In this document: positions 35,679 to 44,716 of the stretch, one piece after another
Layout: the number at the start of each line of letters is the position of its first letter
How positions within the stretch are numbered: the stretch's first letter is position 1
From: Campylobacter sp. VBCF_01 NA2
GTDB taxonomy: Bacteria; Campylobacterota; Campylobacteria; Campylobacterales; Campylobacteraceae
Length of the DNA stretch: 64,000 nt
NCBI RefSeq assembly: GCF_027797205.1
Contig: NZ_CP115607.1
Location: 558,001 to 622,000, forward strand
Direction of reading: 5' to 3'
Program-made: the position numbers and the translations under genes
The notes under the pieces: generated by a model
Databases searched by the model: none
What the model was told of the DNA's origin: nothing
The model's input: the letters and a program-made list of their open reading frames with translations, nothing else

Positions 35679-36355
35679 TATAACCCTCCAAATCTTCGAT
35701 TTTTATTTTTAAATTCGCTGATGATTTGCGACAATTCTGCGTTAGAAAACTCAGGCCACAAAGTATCGCTAAATGCAAATTCGGCGTAACTTGCCTGCCA
35801 AAGCAAGAAGTTTGAAATGCGCTTTTCGCCACCTGTGCGGATTAGCAAATCCACATCGCCACTGCGCGCGGTATCTAGGCGCGCTGAAATTTCGCTCTCG
35901 CTAAATTCGCTCCCAGAGCGTGAAATTTCGCGACACGCTCGCACGATTTCATCACGCGCGCCGTAATTTATCGCCAAATTTAGATTTAAATTCGCACAAT
36001 TTTGCGTAAAATTTTGCAAATCATAAATTTTGCTTTTCAAATCATCACTAAATTTCGCTATATCGCCGACGGCTTTGAAATTTATCCCATTTGCCAAAAA
36101 ACTCTCTTTTTTATCAACTAAAAATTTCGCCAAAAGCTTCATTAAAAATTCAACTTCGCTTTTTGGCCGCTTCCAATTTTCGGTGCTAAATGCGTAAAGA
36201 GTTAAATTTGGGATTTTTTCTTTTATGCAAAATTCGCAGACTCTCTGCACGACCTGCGCGCCCACTTCGTGCCCGCCAGTGCGCAATAGGGCGCGTTTTT
36301 TAGCCCAGCGCCCATTGCCGTCCATAATGATTGCTAAATGGTTTAATTGATTCAC
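35678..36355 (-). CDS. uppS: Undecaprenyl (polyprenyl) diphosphate synthase
   Basis: UppS is a cis-prenyltransferase that makes undecaprenyl diphosphate, the lipid carrier for peptidoglycan, lipooligosaccharide and N-glycan assembly. The active-site start LAIIMDGNGRWAKKR, the middle TLYAFSTENWKRPKSEVEFLM and the end DLLIRTGGEKRISNFLLWQASYAEFAF are all diagnostic. At 225 residues it is a normal length for this phylum. Its stop overlaps the ATG of the phase-variable acyltransferase; upstream it is 3 nt from coaBC. Confidence 0.97.
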   Translation of the reverse strand: MNQLNHLAIIMDGNGRWAKKRALLRTGGHEVGAQVVQRVCEFCIKEKIPNLTLYAFSTENWKRPKSEVEFLMKLLAKFLVDKKESFLANGINFKAVGDIAKFSDDLKSKIYDLQNFTQNCANLNLNLAINYGARDEIVRACREISRSGSEFSESEISARLDTARSGDVDLLIRTGGEKRISNFLLWQASYAEFAFSDTLWPEFSNAELSQIISEFKNKNRRFGGL

Positions 36356-36358
36356 GAT

Positions 36359-37540
36359 TTAGATTTTTTTAAGTTCGTTTGCTAGTTTTAGCGCGATTTC
36401 ATCTTTGCTCGCAGTGTCTAGCTCGGTAATAAAATCGTTTGTCAAAAGCGTGATTCTCGTGACATCGCCACCTAGTTTTACCACATCATCTAGCGTATTT
36501 AGGCATACTGCGTCGAGATTTTTCTCATCTAGCATGCGTTTTGCTTCGTTTAGTGCGGTTTCTTTGTCGGTTTCGAGCTTGAAGCCGATTTTTTTGATAT
36601 TTGCATGCACAGAGCTTAGGATATCATCGGTCTTGCCAAGGCGCAGGTTCCATACATCGCCGATTTCTGTCTTTTTGACCTTGCCTTTGTAGCGGACTTT
36701 TGGAGTGTAGTCGCTAACAGCTGCTGCCATTATCAGGTATGAGCCATCAGGGAATTTCGTGCTATCAAGGGCTGATTTTAGGCCGATTGTGCTCTCAAAA
36801 ATCGTAAGTTTGTAAGGCAAATTTGGATAATCCACGCTCGAAATCAGCGTTACATTTGCGCCTAGATAATAAAATGCGTCCGCGATTGCCTTTGAGGTTT
36901 TTCCGCTAGAAAAATTTGTAATTCCACGGATATTGTCGATTTTCTCGGTTGTTGGACCGCCTGTGATGACGACATTTTTGCCTTCCCAAAATTTATCCTT
37001 ATGGATTGCGCGTTTTACGGTTTGAAGTATCGCCTCTGTGGTGGCTAGGCCACCTTTGCCCTTTTCGCCACAAGCTAGCATTTTTTCGATTGGCTCGACA
37101 AACAAGGCTTTGACATTGCTTTTTAAAATTTCAATGCAGTTTTGGGTTATGTTGTTTTCAAGTAGCGCAGGATTGGCTGCTGGTGCGATTACGACCTTGG
37201 CTTTGGCGAAGGCTGCGTTTATGGTTTGTAAAAATACATTATCGCAAACTCCCCAAGCAAGCTTGTTTATCGTATTTGCCGTAGCAGGAGCGATTAAGAC
37301 TAAATCTACTTTTGAGTAGTTTATGTGATTTACCCCTTTTTGCCAGTCTTCGTTGCCGCTGCATAGCACAGGGTGATCGCACAAAGCCTCGAAAGCCTTG
37401 TAGCTCACAAACTCGCTCGCACCCTCGCTAAGTGCGACATAAACATCGAAATTCGCCTTTTTAAGCGCAGAGAGAATTTCAAACGCTTTATAAAAACTAA
37501 TGCTTCCACAAACTGCTAGTAAAATTTTCTTCTTACTCAT
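36359..37540 (-). CDS. coaBC: Bifunctional phosphopantothenoylcysteine synthetase/decarboxylase
   Basis: This fusion makes 4'-phosphopantetheine for coenzyme A. The N-terminal flavin-dependent CoaC domain (about 1-180) has KKILLAVCGSISFYKA, VNHINYSKVDLVLIAPATANTINKLAWG and the PAANPALLENNITQNCI region (in place of the PAMN motif, Met being Ala here). The C-terminal CoaB domain starts at KNVVITGGPTTEKIDNIRGITNFSSGK and contains LIMAAAVSDYTPK. At 393 residues it is full length. It overlaps glmU by 8 nt. Confidence 0.96.
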   Translation of the reverse strand: MSKKKILLAVCGSISFYKAFEILSALKKANFDVYVALSEGASEFVSYKAFEALCDHPVLCSGNEDWQKGVNHINYSKVDLVLIAPATANTINKLAWGVCDNVFLQTINAAFAKAKVVIAPAANPALLENNITQNCIEILKSNVKALFVEPIEKMLACGEKGKGGLATTEAILQTVKRAIHKDKFWEGKNVVITGGPTTEKIDNIRGITNFSSGKTSKAIADAFYYLGANVTLISSVDYPNLPYKLTIFESTIGLKSALDSTKFPDGSYLIMAAAVSDYTPKVRYKGKVKKTEIGDVWNLRLGKTDDILSSVHANIKKIGFKLETDKETALNEAKRMLDEKNLDAVCLNTLDDVVKLGGDVTRITLLTNDFITELDTASKDEIALKLANELKKI

Positions 37541-38834
37541 TGTTGCTCCTAAAAAATTTATAGAAAAATTCAGCTTTGTTTGTTTGTTTTGATCTAGCTA
37601 TCGCTAGTGCGCCATTTGGGACATCTGAAACGATAGTTGAGCCCGCTGCTATGATGACATCATCGCCTATTTTAACTGGGGCTACAAACTGCGTATCAGA
37701 GCCTACGAAGACATTTTTTCCGATTATGGTTTTGTATTTTTTCTTGCCGTCATAATTGCATGTAATAGTGCCGCAGCCGATATTTGTGCCACTACTAATC
37801 TCGCAATCTCCAAGATAGCTTAAATGGCCTGCTTTGATATTATTAACCTTTGCGTTTTTTAGCTCGACGAAATTTCCGATATGAGTGCTCACAATCTCGC
37901 ATTTTGGGCGTATGTGCGCCATAGGGCCAAGGTCAGAATTTTTGATAAGTGAGCTTTCGACTACGCTTGAACTTTTGATTATAGAGTTTTCGATCACACA
38001 CTCACCGATAATGCTGACATTTTCTTGTAACTCGCACTCGCCGATAAATTTTGCCCTGCAATCTATATAAATCGTGCTAGGAAGGCGCATTAGCACGCCA
38101 GCTTTCATCAAGCGCTCTTTTATGCGATTTTGCATGATTTCCTCAGCCACGCTTAGCGCAAATTTATCATTTATGCCCATGAAATTTTGTTCATCAACCC
38201 ACACGGCAGAGCATTTTAGCCCCATATCCTTGGCGATTTTTATGCTATCTGTGAGGTAATACTCTTTTTGGGCGTTGTTTGGTGTGATTTGAGGCAGTAT
38301 TTTTTCTAGCACCTTTGTATCGAAGCAGTAGCACCCAGCATTAGCGTCGCAAACTAGCTTTTCTTCCTCGCTAGCGTCCTTTTGCTCGACGATTTTTAAA
38401 ATTTCGCCATTTTTTGTGATAACTCTGCCATATCCAAATGGATCTTTTGCGCGAAATACGCTCAGGGCGACATCTGCGTCGCTACTGCAAAGCGAGCGCA
38501 AATCCGCGCTGTCGATTAGTGGCATATCGCCACACACGATTAGAGTTTTTTGGCTATCAAATTTGATATCTTTTAGCGCGCCTGCGGTGCCAGGAAAATT
38601 TTCGTGGTCTTGTTTGTAAATTTTGGTGCTTGGATACTCGCTCAAAACTGCCTCTTTGACACGATCAAATTGATAGTGCAAAATCACGCTCACATCATCG
38701 CTAATCTCATACGCGCGCTCTAAAACATGGCTTAACATCGACTTTCCGCAAAGCTCAAATAGGACTTTTGGGCGGTCTGACTTCATACGCGTGCCAAAAC
38801 CAGCGGCTAGAATTACTACTGAAATTTCACTCAT
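37533..38834 (-). CDS. glmU: Bifunctional UDP-N-acetylglucosamine pyrophosphorylase/glucosamine-1-phosphate acetyltransferase
   Basis: GlmU makes UDP-GlcNAc for peptidoglycan, lipid A and glycans. The nucleotidyltransferase domain (1 to ~225) starts with VVILAAGFGTRMKSDRPKVLFELCGKSMLSHVL. The C-terminal left-handed beta-helix has hexapeptide repeats through GHLSYLGDCEISSGTNIGCGTITCNYDGKKKYKT, which includes acetyltransferase active-site residues. At 433 residues it is normal for Campylobacter. It is the first gene of the minus-strand group glmU-coaBC-uppS-acyltransferase. Confidence 0.97.
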   Translation of the reverse strand: MSEISVVILAAGFGTRMKSDRPKVLFELCGKSMLSHVLERAYEISDDVSVILHYQFDRVKEAVLSEYPSTKIYKQDHENFPGTAGALKDIKFDSQKTLIVCGDMPLIDSADLRSLCSSDADVALSVFRAKDPFGYGRVITKNGEILKIVEQKDASEEEKLVCDANAGCYCFDTKVLEKILPQITPNNAQKEYYLTDSIKIAKDMGLKCSAVWVDEQNFMGINDKFALSVAEEIMQNRIKERLMKAGVLMRLPSTIYIDCRAKFIGECELQENVSIIGECVIENSIIKSSSVVESSLIKNSDLGPMAHIRPKCEIVSTHIGNFVELKNAKVNNIKAGHLSYLGDCEISSGTNIGCGTITCNYDGKKKYKTIIGKNVFVGSDTQFVAPVKIGDDVIIAAGSTIVSDVPNGALAIARSKQTNKAEFFYKFFRSNNE

Positions 38835-39000
38835 AATTTTCCTAAAAAATAAAAATTTAGGGATTTTATCACAGCTAAGATTAATAAAAGATTACTTTTG
38901 CGGGCTGAAAATTTAAAATTTGCCATTAATAAAATTTGTAATATAAATTTAATCTCAAATTTTATAAAATCGCTAAATTTTTAAAATTTTGGGGCAAATT

Positions 39001-39858
39001 TTGACAAAACTTATCATCGTTACCTTTATTTGGGCGTTTAGCTTTTCGCTAATCGGCGAGTTTTTGCGCGGGATTGATAGCGCGTATTTGGCGCTTTCGC
39101 GCGTGGCTTTGGCGTTTGTGTGCTTCGTGCCGTTTATGAAAATTAGGGGTGTAAATTTGCGCCTAGCAGGGCAAATTTGCGCGATTGGCGCAGTGCAAAT
39201 CGGCATAATGTATATTTTTTATTACAAAAGTTTTGCGTATCTCAAAGTCTATGAAGTGGCGCTTTTTACGATATTTACGCCGTTTTATGTAACGCTGATA
39301 TATGACGCGTTTGCTAGGCGTTTTCGCTCGCTTTATCTGCTTAGTGTTTCGCTTGCGGTTTTGGGGGCATTTGTGATTAAATTTAATGGCATAAACTCTG
39401 AGTTTTTAACCGGATTTTTGCTGATTCAAGGGGCGAATTTGTGCTTTGGCGCAGGTCAGAGCGCGTATAAATACCTCTTCGAAAGCAAGGGCCTTGGCGA
39501 GCAAAAAGAGCTTTTTGGCTATTTTTTCCTAGGCGCGGTGATTGCGTGCGCGCTTGTGGCGGCGCTTTTTGGAAACGCGGCGAAATTTAATCCAAACGCA
39601 GAGCAGGTCGCAATCATAATTTTTATGGGCGTGGTAAGCTCCGCGCTTTGCTATTTTTTGTGGAACAAAGGCGCTTGCGAAGTCGATGCTGGCGTGCTTG
39701 CGATTATGAATAACGCTCTAATCCCAGCTGCGATTATCGTAAATTTAGCCCTTTGGCACAAGGACGCTGAGCTTGGCAAATTCCTAATCGGTAGCGTAAT
39801 AATCGCTTCTTCACTAATCCTACACAAAAAAATAATGAAATTTTATGCAAAAGCCTAA
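39001..39858 (+). CDS. EamA/DMT-family transporter
   Basis: This second drug/metabolite-family permease in the window has about ten helices in two repeats. Typical segments are LIIVTFIWAFSFSLIGEFLRGIDSAYLALSRVALAFVCFVPF and, near the end, ALCYFLWNKGACEVDAGVLAIMNNALIPAAII. I prefer TTG 39001 (preceded by GGGG at proper spacing) over an upstream TTG at 38989. The substrate is unknown. The gene is divergent from glmU; the 166 bp between them is AT-rich and must contain both promoters. Confidence 0.85.
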   Translation: MTKLIIVTFIWAFSFSLIGEFLRGIDSAYLALSRVALAFVCFVPFMKIRGVNLRLAGQICAIGAVQIGIMYIFYYKSFAYLKVYEVALFTIFTPFYVTLIYDAFARRFRSLYLLSVSLAVLGAFVIKFNGINSEFLTGFLLIQGANLCFGAGQSAYKYLFESKGLGEQKELFGYFFLGAVIACALVAALFGNAAKFNPNAEQVAIIIFMGVVSSALCYFLWNKGACEVDAGVLAIMNNALIPAAIIVNLALWHKDAELGKFLIGSVIIASSLILHKKIMKFYAKA

Positions 39859-39989
39859 ATTTGGTTAGTTTTGATTAGCTTTTGTAAAATTTAGAGATAG
39901 AATTTGTAATTAAAATTTCGCAAAATTTCATTAGGTTTAAATTTGTTCGCTAAAATTGCGGATTTGAATTTAAAAAAAAGTTGGAGAAG

Positions 39990-41174
39990 ATGAAAAAAAT
40001 AGTCAAAATTTTAGTTATTTTAGCCCTGATTTCGGGCGGATATTTCGCGTATAAAAAATTTGGCGCAAAAGATGAAGCCCCAAAAATCCTAACCACAAAA
40101 ATGCAAAAAGGCAATATCCGTGGCACCGTGACAGCCACTGGCGAGGTTTATGCGCAAGAGTTAGTCGATGTGGGTGCGCAAGTAGGCGGTCAAATCAAAA
40201 AGCTCTATGTCAAAGTCGGCGATGTGGTCAAGGCCGGCGATATGATAGCCCAAATCGACTCAGTTACCCAAGAAAACAATATCGCCAAGGAAAAGGCGCA
40301 GTTAAACATCTATGAGGCAAATTTGGTTTCAGCCAAAATCGCTAGCGATAACGCCCAGATTCAATACAACCGCGAGCTTAAACTCTACAAAGCAAACGCG
40401 ACCTCGAAAGAAGCCCTAGAAAACGCCAAAAACAATCTCGCTGCAAAAGAGGCAGCCAAAAAACAGATCGAAGCGCAAATCGAGCAGACCAAACTCTCTT
40501 TAAGCACGGCTGAGACAAATTTAGGCTACACCAAAATCACAGCCCCTACTAGCGGGACAATTGTATCGGTGCCGGTAGAAGAGGGCAAAACCGTAAATGC
40601 CAACCAAACCACACCAACAATCGCAAAAATCGCAGATTTAAGCAAAATGGAGATAAAAATGGAAGTCGCCGAGGGCGATATTTCTAAAATCAGTGTCGGC
40701 ACGCCGGTAGAATACTATATTCTCTCAAATCTCAATGATGTGCGCCAAGCCCATGTCTCTCACATAGACCCAGGTCTTACTACGCTAAGTGATGGCAGCT
40801 ACGACAAGGCTAGCACGAGTGCGAGCTCATCAAAAAGCGCTGTTTATTTTTATGTCAAATCCTTAATCGATAATAGAGATAATTACCTAAAAATCGGCAT
40901 GACGACAGAGTGCGAAATCATCGTAAATCACGCAGAAGACACAAACTATCTGCCAACTTCTGTGATTAAACGCGATGAAAAAGGCGATTATGTCATGGTA
41001 AAAAGGGGTTTTGGCTCAGAGAAAACCTATATCAAAAAGGGTATTAGCGATGATTTAAATACCGAAATTTTGGGCGGTTTGAGCGATGATGATGAGATTA
41101 TCATCGCAGATGGTTCAAACGCCAATCAAATCGGCGATGGCAGAGGCGGACGCGCTCCTAGAATGAGATTTTAA
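39990..41174 (+). CDS. macA: MacA-like periplasmic adaptor of a tripartite efflux system
   Basis: This membrane-fusion protein (394 residues) has an N-terminal anchor (about residues 3-20) and the HlyD/RND-type layout. It shows a lipoyl half with VDVGAQVGGQIKKLYVKVGDVVKAGDMIAQID, a helical hairpin (about 80-160, rich in Ala/Lys/Glu), the second lipoyl half TKITAPTSGTIVSVPVEEGKTVNANQTTPTIAKIADLSKMEI, and beta-barrel regions. I start at ATG 39990 with a GGAG site just upstream. The ABC transporter macB and an outer-membrane channel follow, giving a full tripartite pump. Confidence 0.93.
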   Translation: MKKIVKILVILALISGGYFAYKKFGAKDEAPKILTTKMQKGNIRGTVTATGEVYAQELVDVGAQVGGQIKKLYVKVGDVVKAGDMIAQIDSVTQENNIAKEKAQLNIYEANLVSAKIASDNAQIQYNRELKLYKANATSKEALENAKNNLAAKEAAKKQIEAQIEQTKLSLSTAETNLGYTKITAPTSGTIVSVPVEEGKTVNANQTTPTIAKIADLSKMEIKMEVAEGDISKISVGTPVEYYILSNLNDVRQAHVSHIDPGLTTLSDGSYDKASTSASSSKSAVYFYVKSLIDNRDNYLKIGMTTECEIIVNHAEDTNYLPTSVIKRDEKGDYVMVKRGFGSEKTYIKKGISDDLNTEILGGLSDDDEIIIADGSNANQIGDGRGGRAPRMRF

Positions 41175-41190
41175 AATTTAAAATTTAACC

Positions 41191-43119
41191 ATGATAAAGT
41201 TAGAAAATATAAACAAAAAATTCAAACTCGGCGACGATGAGGTTCATATCCTAAAAGATATAAATTTGCATATAAAAGCTGGCGAATTCGTATCAATCAT
41301 CGGTCAAAGCGGTAGTGGAAAATCCACGCTGATGAATATCATCGGCTGTATCGATACGCCAACTAGCGGAAGCTATAAAATCGACGATAAAGAGGTTGCT
41401 AAGCTTAGTTCAGATGAGCTTGCAAGCCTTAGAAGCAAGAAATTTGGCTTTGTTTTTCAAAAATACAATCTCATTGCCTCAATCGACGCTACCGAAAATG
41501 TCGCCCTACCAGCCGTGTATGCAGGCGTGCCATCTCATGCTAGGATTAAGCGCGCAATAGAGCTTTTAGAAGGTTTAGAGCTAGGCGATCGCACGAAAAA
41601 TTTGCCAAACAAACTCTCGGGCGGACAGCAGCAACGCGTCTCTATCGCAAGGGCTCTCATAAATGGTGGCGAGATAATCCTAGCCGATGAGCCAACAGGC
41701 GCGCTTGATAGCAAATCTGGCGTCATGGTAATGGAGATTTTAAAAAAACTCCACGAAGAAGGTCATACCATAATCGTCGTAACCCACGATAGCAATGTTG
41801 CTTCAATCGCTGATAGGATTGTCGAGATCAAAGACGGCCAAATTTTAAGCGATAATGTCAAAATGGGGCGCACATTTGATTTGCATAAAGAAAAGCTAGA
41901 AAAAGAAAACTCGCTTTTCTCCGCCAAAGATCAGTTTATAGAGAGCTTTAAAATGTCAGTCAGCGCGATATTTTCGCATAAGTTGCGCTCGATTTTGACA
42001 ATGCTTGGAATTATAATCGGAATTGCCTCAGTTATCTGCGTCGTTGCCCTAGGAAACGGCTCAGAGGAGAGGATTTTATCAAATATCCGCTCGATTGGCA
42101 CAAATACCATTAGCGTCTATCCGGGGCGAAATTTCGGCGATATTAGAGCAGGCGGGATAAATACTCTAACCAAAAACGACTCCCTGGCATTAGCGCACCA
42201 GCCTTATGTGGATTATTCTACGCCAAATTCGCGCACGAGCGGAACGCTGACTTACGCTAGTATGAGTGCGACGGGGCAGGTTTTTGGCGGTGATGTAAAT
42301 TCGCTCGCAGTCAGCGGAATAGATGTGGTAGAGGGGCGAAATTTCAACGAAGATGATATAAAATACTCAAATTCTGTCATCATCATCGACCAAAACACTA
42401 AAAAAACGCTATTTAAAGGCGTTGAACCACTTGGAAATACGATTTTATTCAACGGCAGGGCTTTGCGCATAATCGGCATAGCTGGCGAGGATAAAAACGC
42501 CTTTGGCAGTAGCGAGAGTTTGCGCGTGTATGCGCCATATACGACCGTGATTGATAAAATTTCAGGCGATAGGCAGATTAGCTCAATCACGGTCAAAATC
42601 AAAGACGATGTCAGCACCGCAATGGCCGAGGAGAGTATCACACAGCTATTAATCCAGCGCCATGGCACGAGGGACTTTCATACGCGAAATTCAGATACGA
42701 TTAAGCAAACGATAGAGAGCACGACAGGCACGATGAAAATTTTAATCGGCTCAATCGCCTTTATTTCGCTAATCGTGGGCGGAATCGGCGTAATGAATAT
42801 CATGCTGGTCTCAGTTACCGAGCGCACCAGAGAGATCGGAATCCGCATGGCAATCGGCGCCAAAGAGGGCAATATCTTGCAACAATTCCTAATCGAGGCG
42901 ATTTTGCTATGCTGGTTCGGCGGAATTTTGGGAATTTTGTTTGCGCTTTTAATCGGATTTAGTTTTAACTCGCTAAGTCCTGATTTTTCGATGAAATTCA
43001 CCATTGCGCCGATAATTGTATCCTTTGCGGCTTCATCTGCTATCGGGATAATTTTCGGGTATTTGCCAGCAAGAAGTGCAAGCAAACTAAACCCAATCGA
43101 CGCATTAGCACAGGAGTAG
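41191..43119 (+). CDS. macB: MacB-like ABC transporter, ATPase fused to permease
   Basis: The 642-residue protein has an N-terminal ATPase (about 1-225) and a C-terminal MacB permease. The ATPase shows Walker A IGQSGSGKSTLM, signature LSGGQQQRVSIARAL, Walker B IILADEPTGALD and the switch His in VVTHD. The permease has one helix at about 270-290, a large periplasmic domain (about 300-510) and three C-terminal helices with VSVTERTREIGIRMAIGAKEGNIL. It drives export of macrolides, toxins or envelope molecules in related systems; its own substrate is unknown. Confidence 0.95.
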   Translation: MIKLENINKKFKLGDDEVHILKDINLHIKAGEFVSIIGQSGSGKSTLMNIIGCIDTPTSGSYKIDDKEVAKLSSDELASLRSKKFGFVFQKYNLIASIDATENVALPAVYAGVPSHARIKRAIELLEGLELGDRTKNLPNKLSGGQQQRVSIARALINGGEIILADEPTGALDSKSGVMVMEILKKLHEEGHTIIVVTHDSNVASIADRIVEIKDGQILSDNVKMGRTFDLHKEKLEKENSLFSAKDQFIESFKMSVSAIFSHKLRSILTMLGIIIGIASVICVVALGNGSEERILSNIRSIGTNTISVYPGRNFGDIRAGGINTLTKNDSLALAHQPYVDYSTPNSRTSGTLTYASMSATGQVFGGDVNSLAVSGIDVVEGRNFNEDDIKYSNSVIIIDQNTKKTLFKGVEPLGNTILFNGRALRIIGIAGEDKNAFGSSESLRVYAPYTTVIDKISGDRQISSITVKIKDDVSTAMAEESITQLLIQRHGTRDFHTRNSDTIKQTIESTTGTMKILIGSIAFISLIVGGIGVMNIMLVSVTERTREIGIRMAIGAKEGNILQQFLIEAILLCWFGGILGILFALLIGFSFNSLSPDFSMKFTIAPIIVSFAASSAIGIIFGYLPARSASKLNPIDALAQE

Positions 43120-43121
43120 AG

Positions 43122-44480
43122 ATGAAATTTAATATATTTGTAAGCGCAGTTTTTGTGGCGTTTTTTGGCGGGTGTGCCGCGATAAATAGCAACCTTGATT
43201 ACGAAGTGCAAGATAGCTTTATAGACGAAAACGAAACCTATGAAATCGCGCAGGATTGGTATAAGGGATACAATCAGCCATATTTAAATGCCCTTGTTGA
43301 TGAGGCTTTGGCGAAAAACCACGATTTGCGCGCAGCGGCGTTAAATTTAGAGCGCGCGTATGCGAATTTAGGCCTTAGCAAAGAGGATTTATTCCCTACG
43401 CTTGGGGCTTCGTGGGGAGCGGGCGCAAACCGCGATATCAGCAGAAGCGATGAGTGGAGCAAGACTTATAGCTCTGGCTTTAATGTCAGCTATGAGCTAG
43501 ATCTTTTTGGGCGGATTCGCTCGAACATAAATGCTAGCGAGTGGGACGCGAGTGCGAGTGTGTTTGACTTGCAAAACGCCCGTTTGACGCTGATAAATTC
43601 GGTCGTGAGCGGGTATTTTGAGATGCTTTATCTAAACGATGCGCTAAAATGGACGAAGCAAAATTTAAAAGATTATGCGCAAATCGAGCAAATCGTCAAG
43701 GCAAAATACGATTATGGCAGATCCGAGCTCATCGAATACAAGCAGGTGCAAAACAGCATTTTGAATCTCAAAAACCGCGTTTTAGAAATCGAGAAAAATA
43801 TCGAGGACAACCGCAAATTTATGCGTGATTTAATCTCGCCTGACTTGGAGTTTCGCGCAGATTTGCCAAGCATTGAGAGCGTGAAATTTCTAGGCGCAGA
43901 CCTTAGCGTGCCTTACACTGCTTTGCATAATCGCCCAGACATTAGAGCTGCGATTTCTAGGCTAAATGCGGCGTTTTATGACCACAGACGCGCAAGGCTA
44001 AATTTCTTCCCGCGCGTAAATTTGGGCGCAGGGTTAAATTCAGCTAATACAGATAAATTTAGCGATGGATTTGATTTGAAATTTTTGAGCGGAAATGTCA
44101 GCATTAGTCTGCCGTTTTTGGACTATGGACGGCTAAAATCGCAGTTAAGGATAGCTGAGGTGGATTTTTACGCTTACCGAAATTCTTACGAAAAAACCCT
44201 AAGCGGCGCAGTAAATGAGACGCTAAATTTGTATAGAATTTACGAAATCAACCGCGCAAGGCTTGCAAATTTAGCTGATACTTACAAAACAGCCAGTGAA
44301 ATCGAGCGCATTTACCGCGTCAAATACGACGCAGGTGCTAGCGAACTAAAAGATTTTTTGGAGGCTAGATCGAGTGCGATTTCGGCGCGAATAAATCTAC
44401 TTGCGCAAAGATATGCGAGTATGCAAAATGAAATTTCGATTTACCGCGCTATGGCTGGTAAATTTCGCCAAAAATTTTAA
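43122..44480 (+). CDS. Outer-membrane efflux lipoprotein (TolC/NodT family)
   Basis: This 452-residue outer-membrane channel subunit completes the macA-macB pump. The N-terminal signal ends in a lipobox (FFGGC, Cys about residue 18), so it is lipid-anchored. Two similar halves follow, each with long helices. Family marks include QDWYKGYNQPYLNALVDEALAKNHDLRAAALNLERAYA near the start, PYTALHNRPDIRAAISRLNAA, and YDAGASELKDFLEARSSAISARINLLAQRYASMQNEISIYRAMAG at the end. It begins 2 nt after macB stops. A strong terminator follows. Confidence 0.93.
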   Translation: MKFNIFVSAVFVAFFGGCAAINSNLDYEVQDSFIDENETYEIAQDWYKGYNQPYLNALVDEALAKNHDLRAAALNLERAYANLGLSKEDLFPTLGASWGAGANRDISRSDEWSKTYSSGFNVSYELDLFGRIRSNINASEWDASASVFDLQNARLTLINSVVSGYFEMLYLNDALKWTKQNLKDYAQIEQIVKAKYDYGRSELIEYKQVQNSILNLKNRVLEIEKNIEDNRKFMRDLISPDLEFRADLPSIESVKFLGADLSVPYTALHNRPDIRAAISRLNAAFYDHRRARLNFFPRVNLGAGLNSANTDKFSDGFDLKFLSGNVSISLPFLDYGRLKSQLRIAEVDFYAYRNSYEKTLSGAVNETLNLYRIYEINRARLANLADTYKTASEIERIYRVKYDAGASELKDFLEARSSAISARINLLAQRYASMQNEISIYRAMAGKFRQKF

Positions 44481-44496
44481 ATTTTAAAATTTGTTT

Positions 44497-44529
44497 AGCA
44501 TTGAAAAATTTAGTTTTTCAATGCTTTTT
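44497..44529 (+). terminator. Intrinsic terminator after the efflux operon
   Basis: A perfect 12-bp stem (AGCATTGAAAAA at 44497-44508, TTTTTCAATGCT at 44514-44525) with a 5-nt loop is followed by four more T residues. It separates macAB-channel from rpmH. Confidence 0.88.
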
Positions 44530-44541
44530 AAGTAAAATTTT

Positions 44542-44549
44542 TGTAAAAT
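44542..44549 (+). promoter_or_regulatory. Probable extended -10 for rpmH-rnpA-yidD-yidC
   Basis: TGTAAAAT just after the terminator and 33-40 nt upstream of the rpmH ATG is a plausible -10 for the ribosomal/membrane-insertion operon. No clear -35 is seen. An AAGGAAGA ribosome-binding site lies at 44572-44579. Confidence 0.4.
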
Positions 44550-44581
44550 CCACACCTTAAATTTTTTAAAAAAGGAAGAAT

Positions 44582-44716
44582 ATGAAAAGAACATATCAAC
44601 CACACAACACCCCTAGAAAGCGCACACACGGCTTTCGTGTAAGAATGAAAACAAAAAATGGACGCAAAGTTATCAACGCAAGACGCGCCAAAGGTAGAGC
44701 AAGATTGGCTGCGTAG
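44582..44716 (+). CDS. rpmH: Ribosomal protein L34
   Basis: This 44-residue, highly basic large-subunit protein begins [20 protein letters not shown] and continues [23 protein letters not shown], the unmistakable L34 pattern. A good AAGGAAGA site precedes the ATG. It is the first gene of rpmH-rnpA-yidD-yidC-jag-mnmE, an arrangement conserved widely in bacteria. The rnpA frame overlaps its 3' end if translation of rnpA begins where homology suggests. Confidence 0.98.
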   Translation: MKRTYQPHNTPRKRTHGFRVRMKTKNGRKVINARRAKGRARLAA

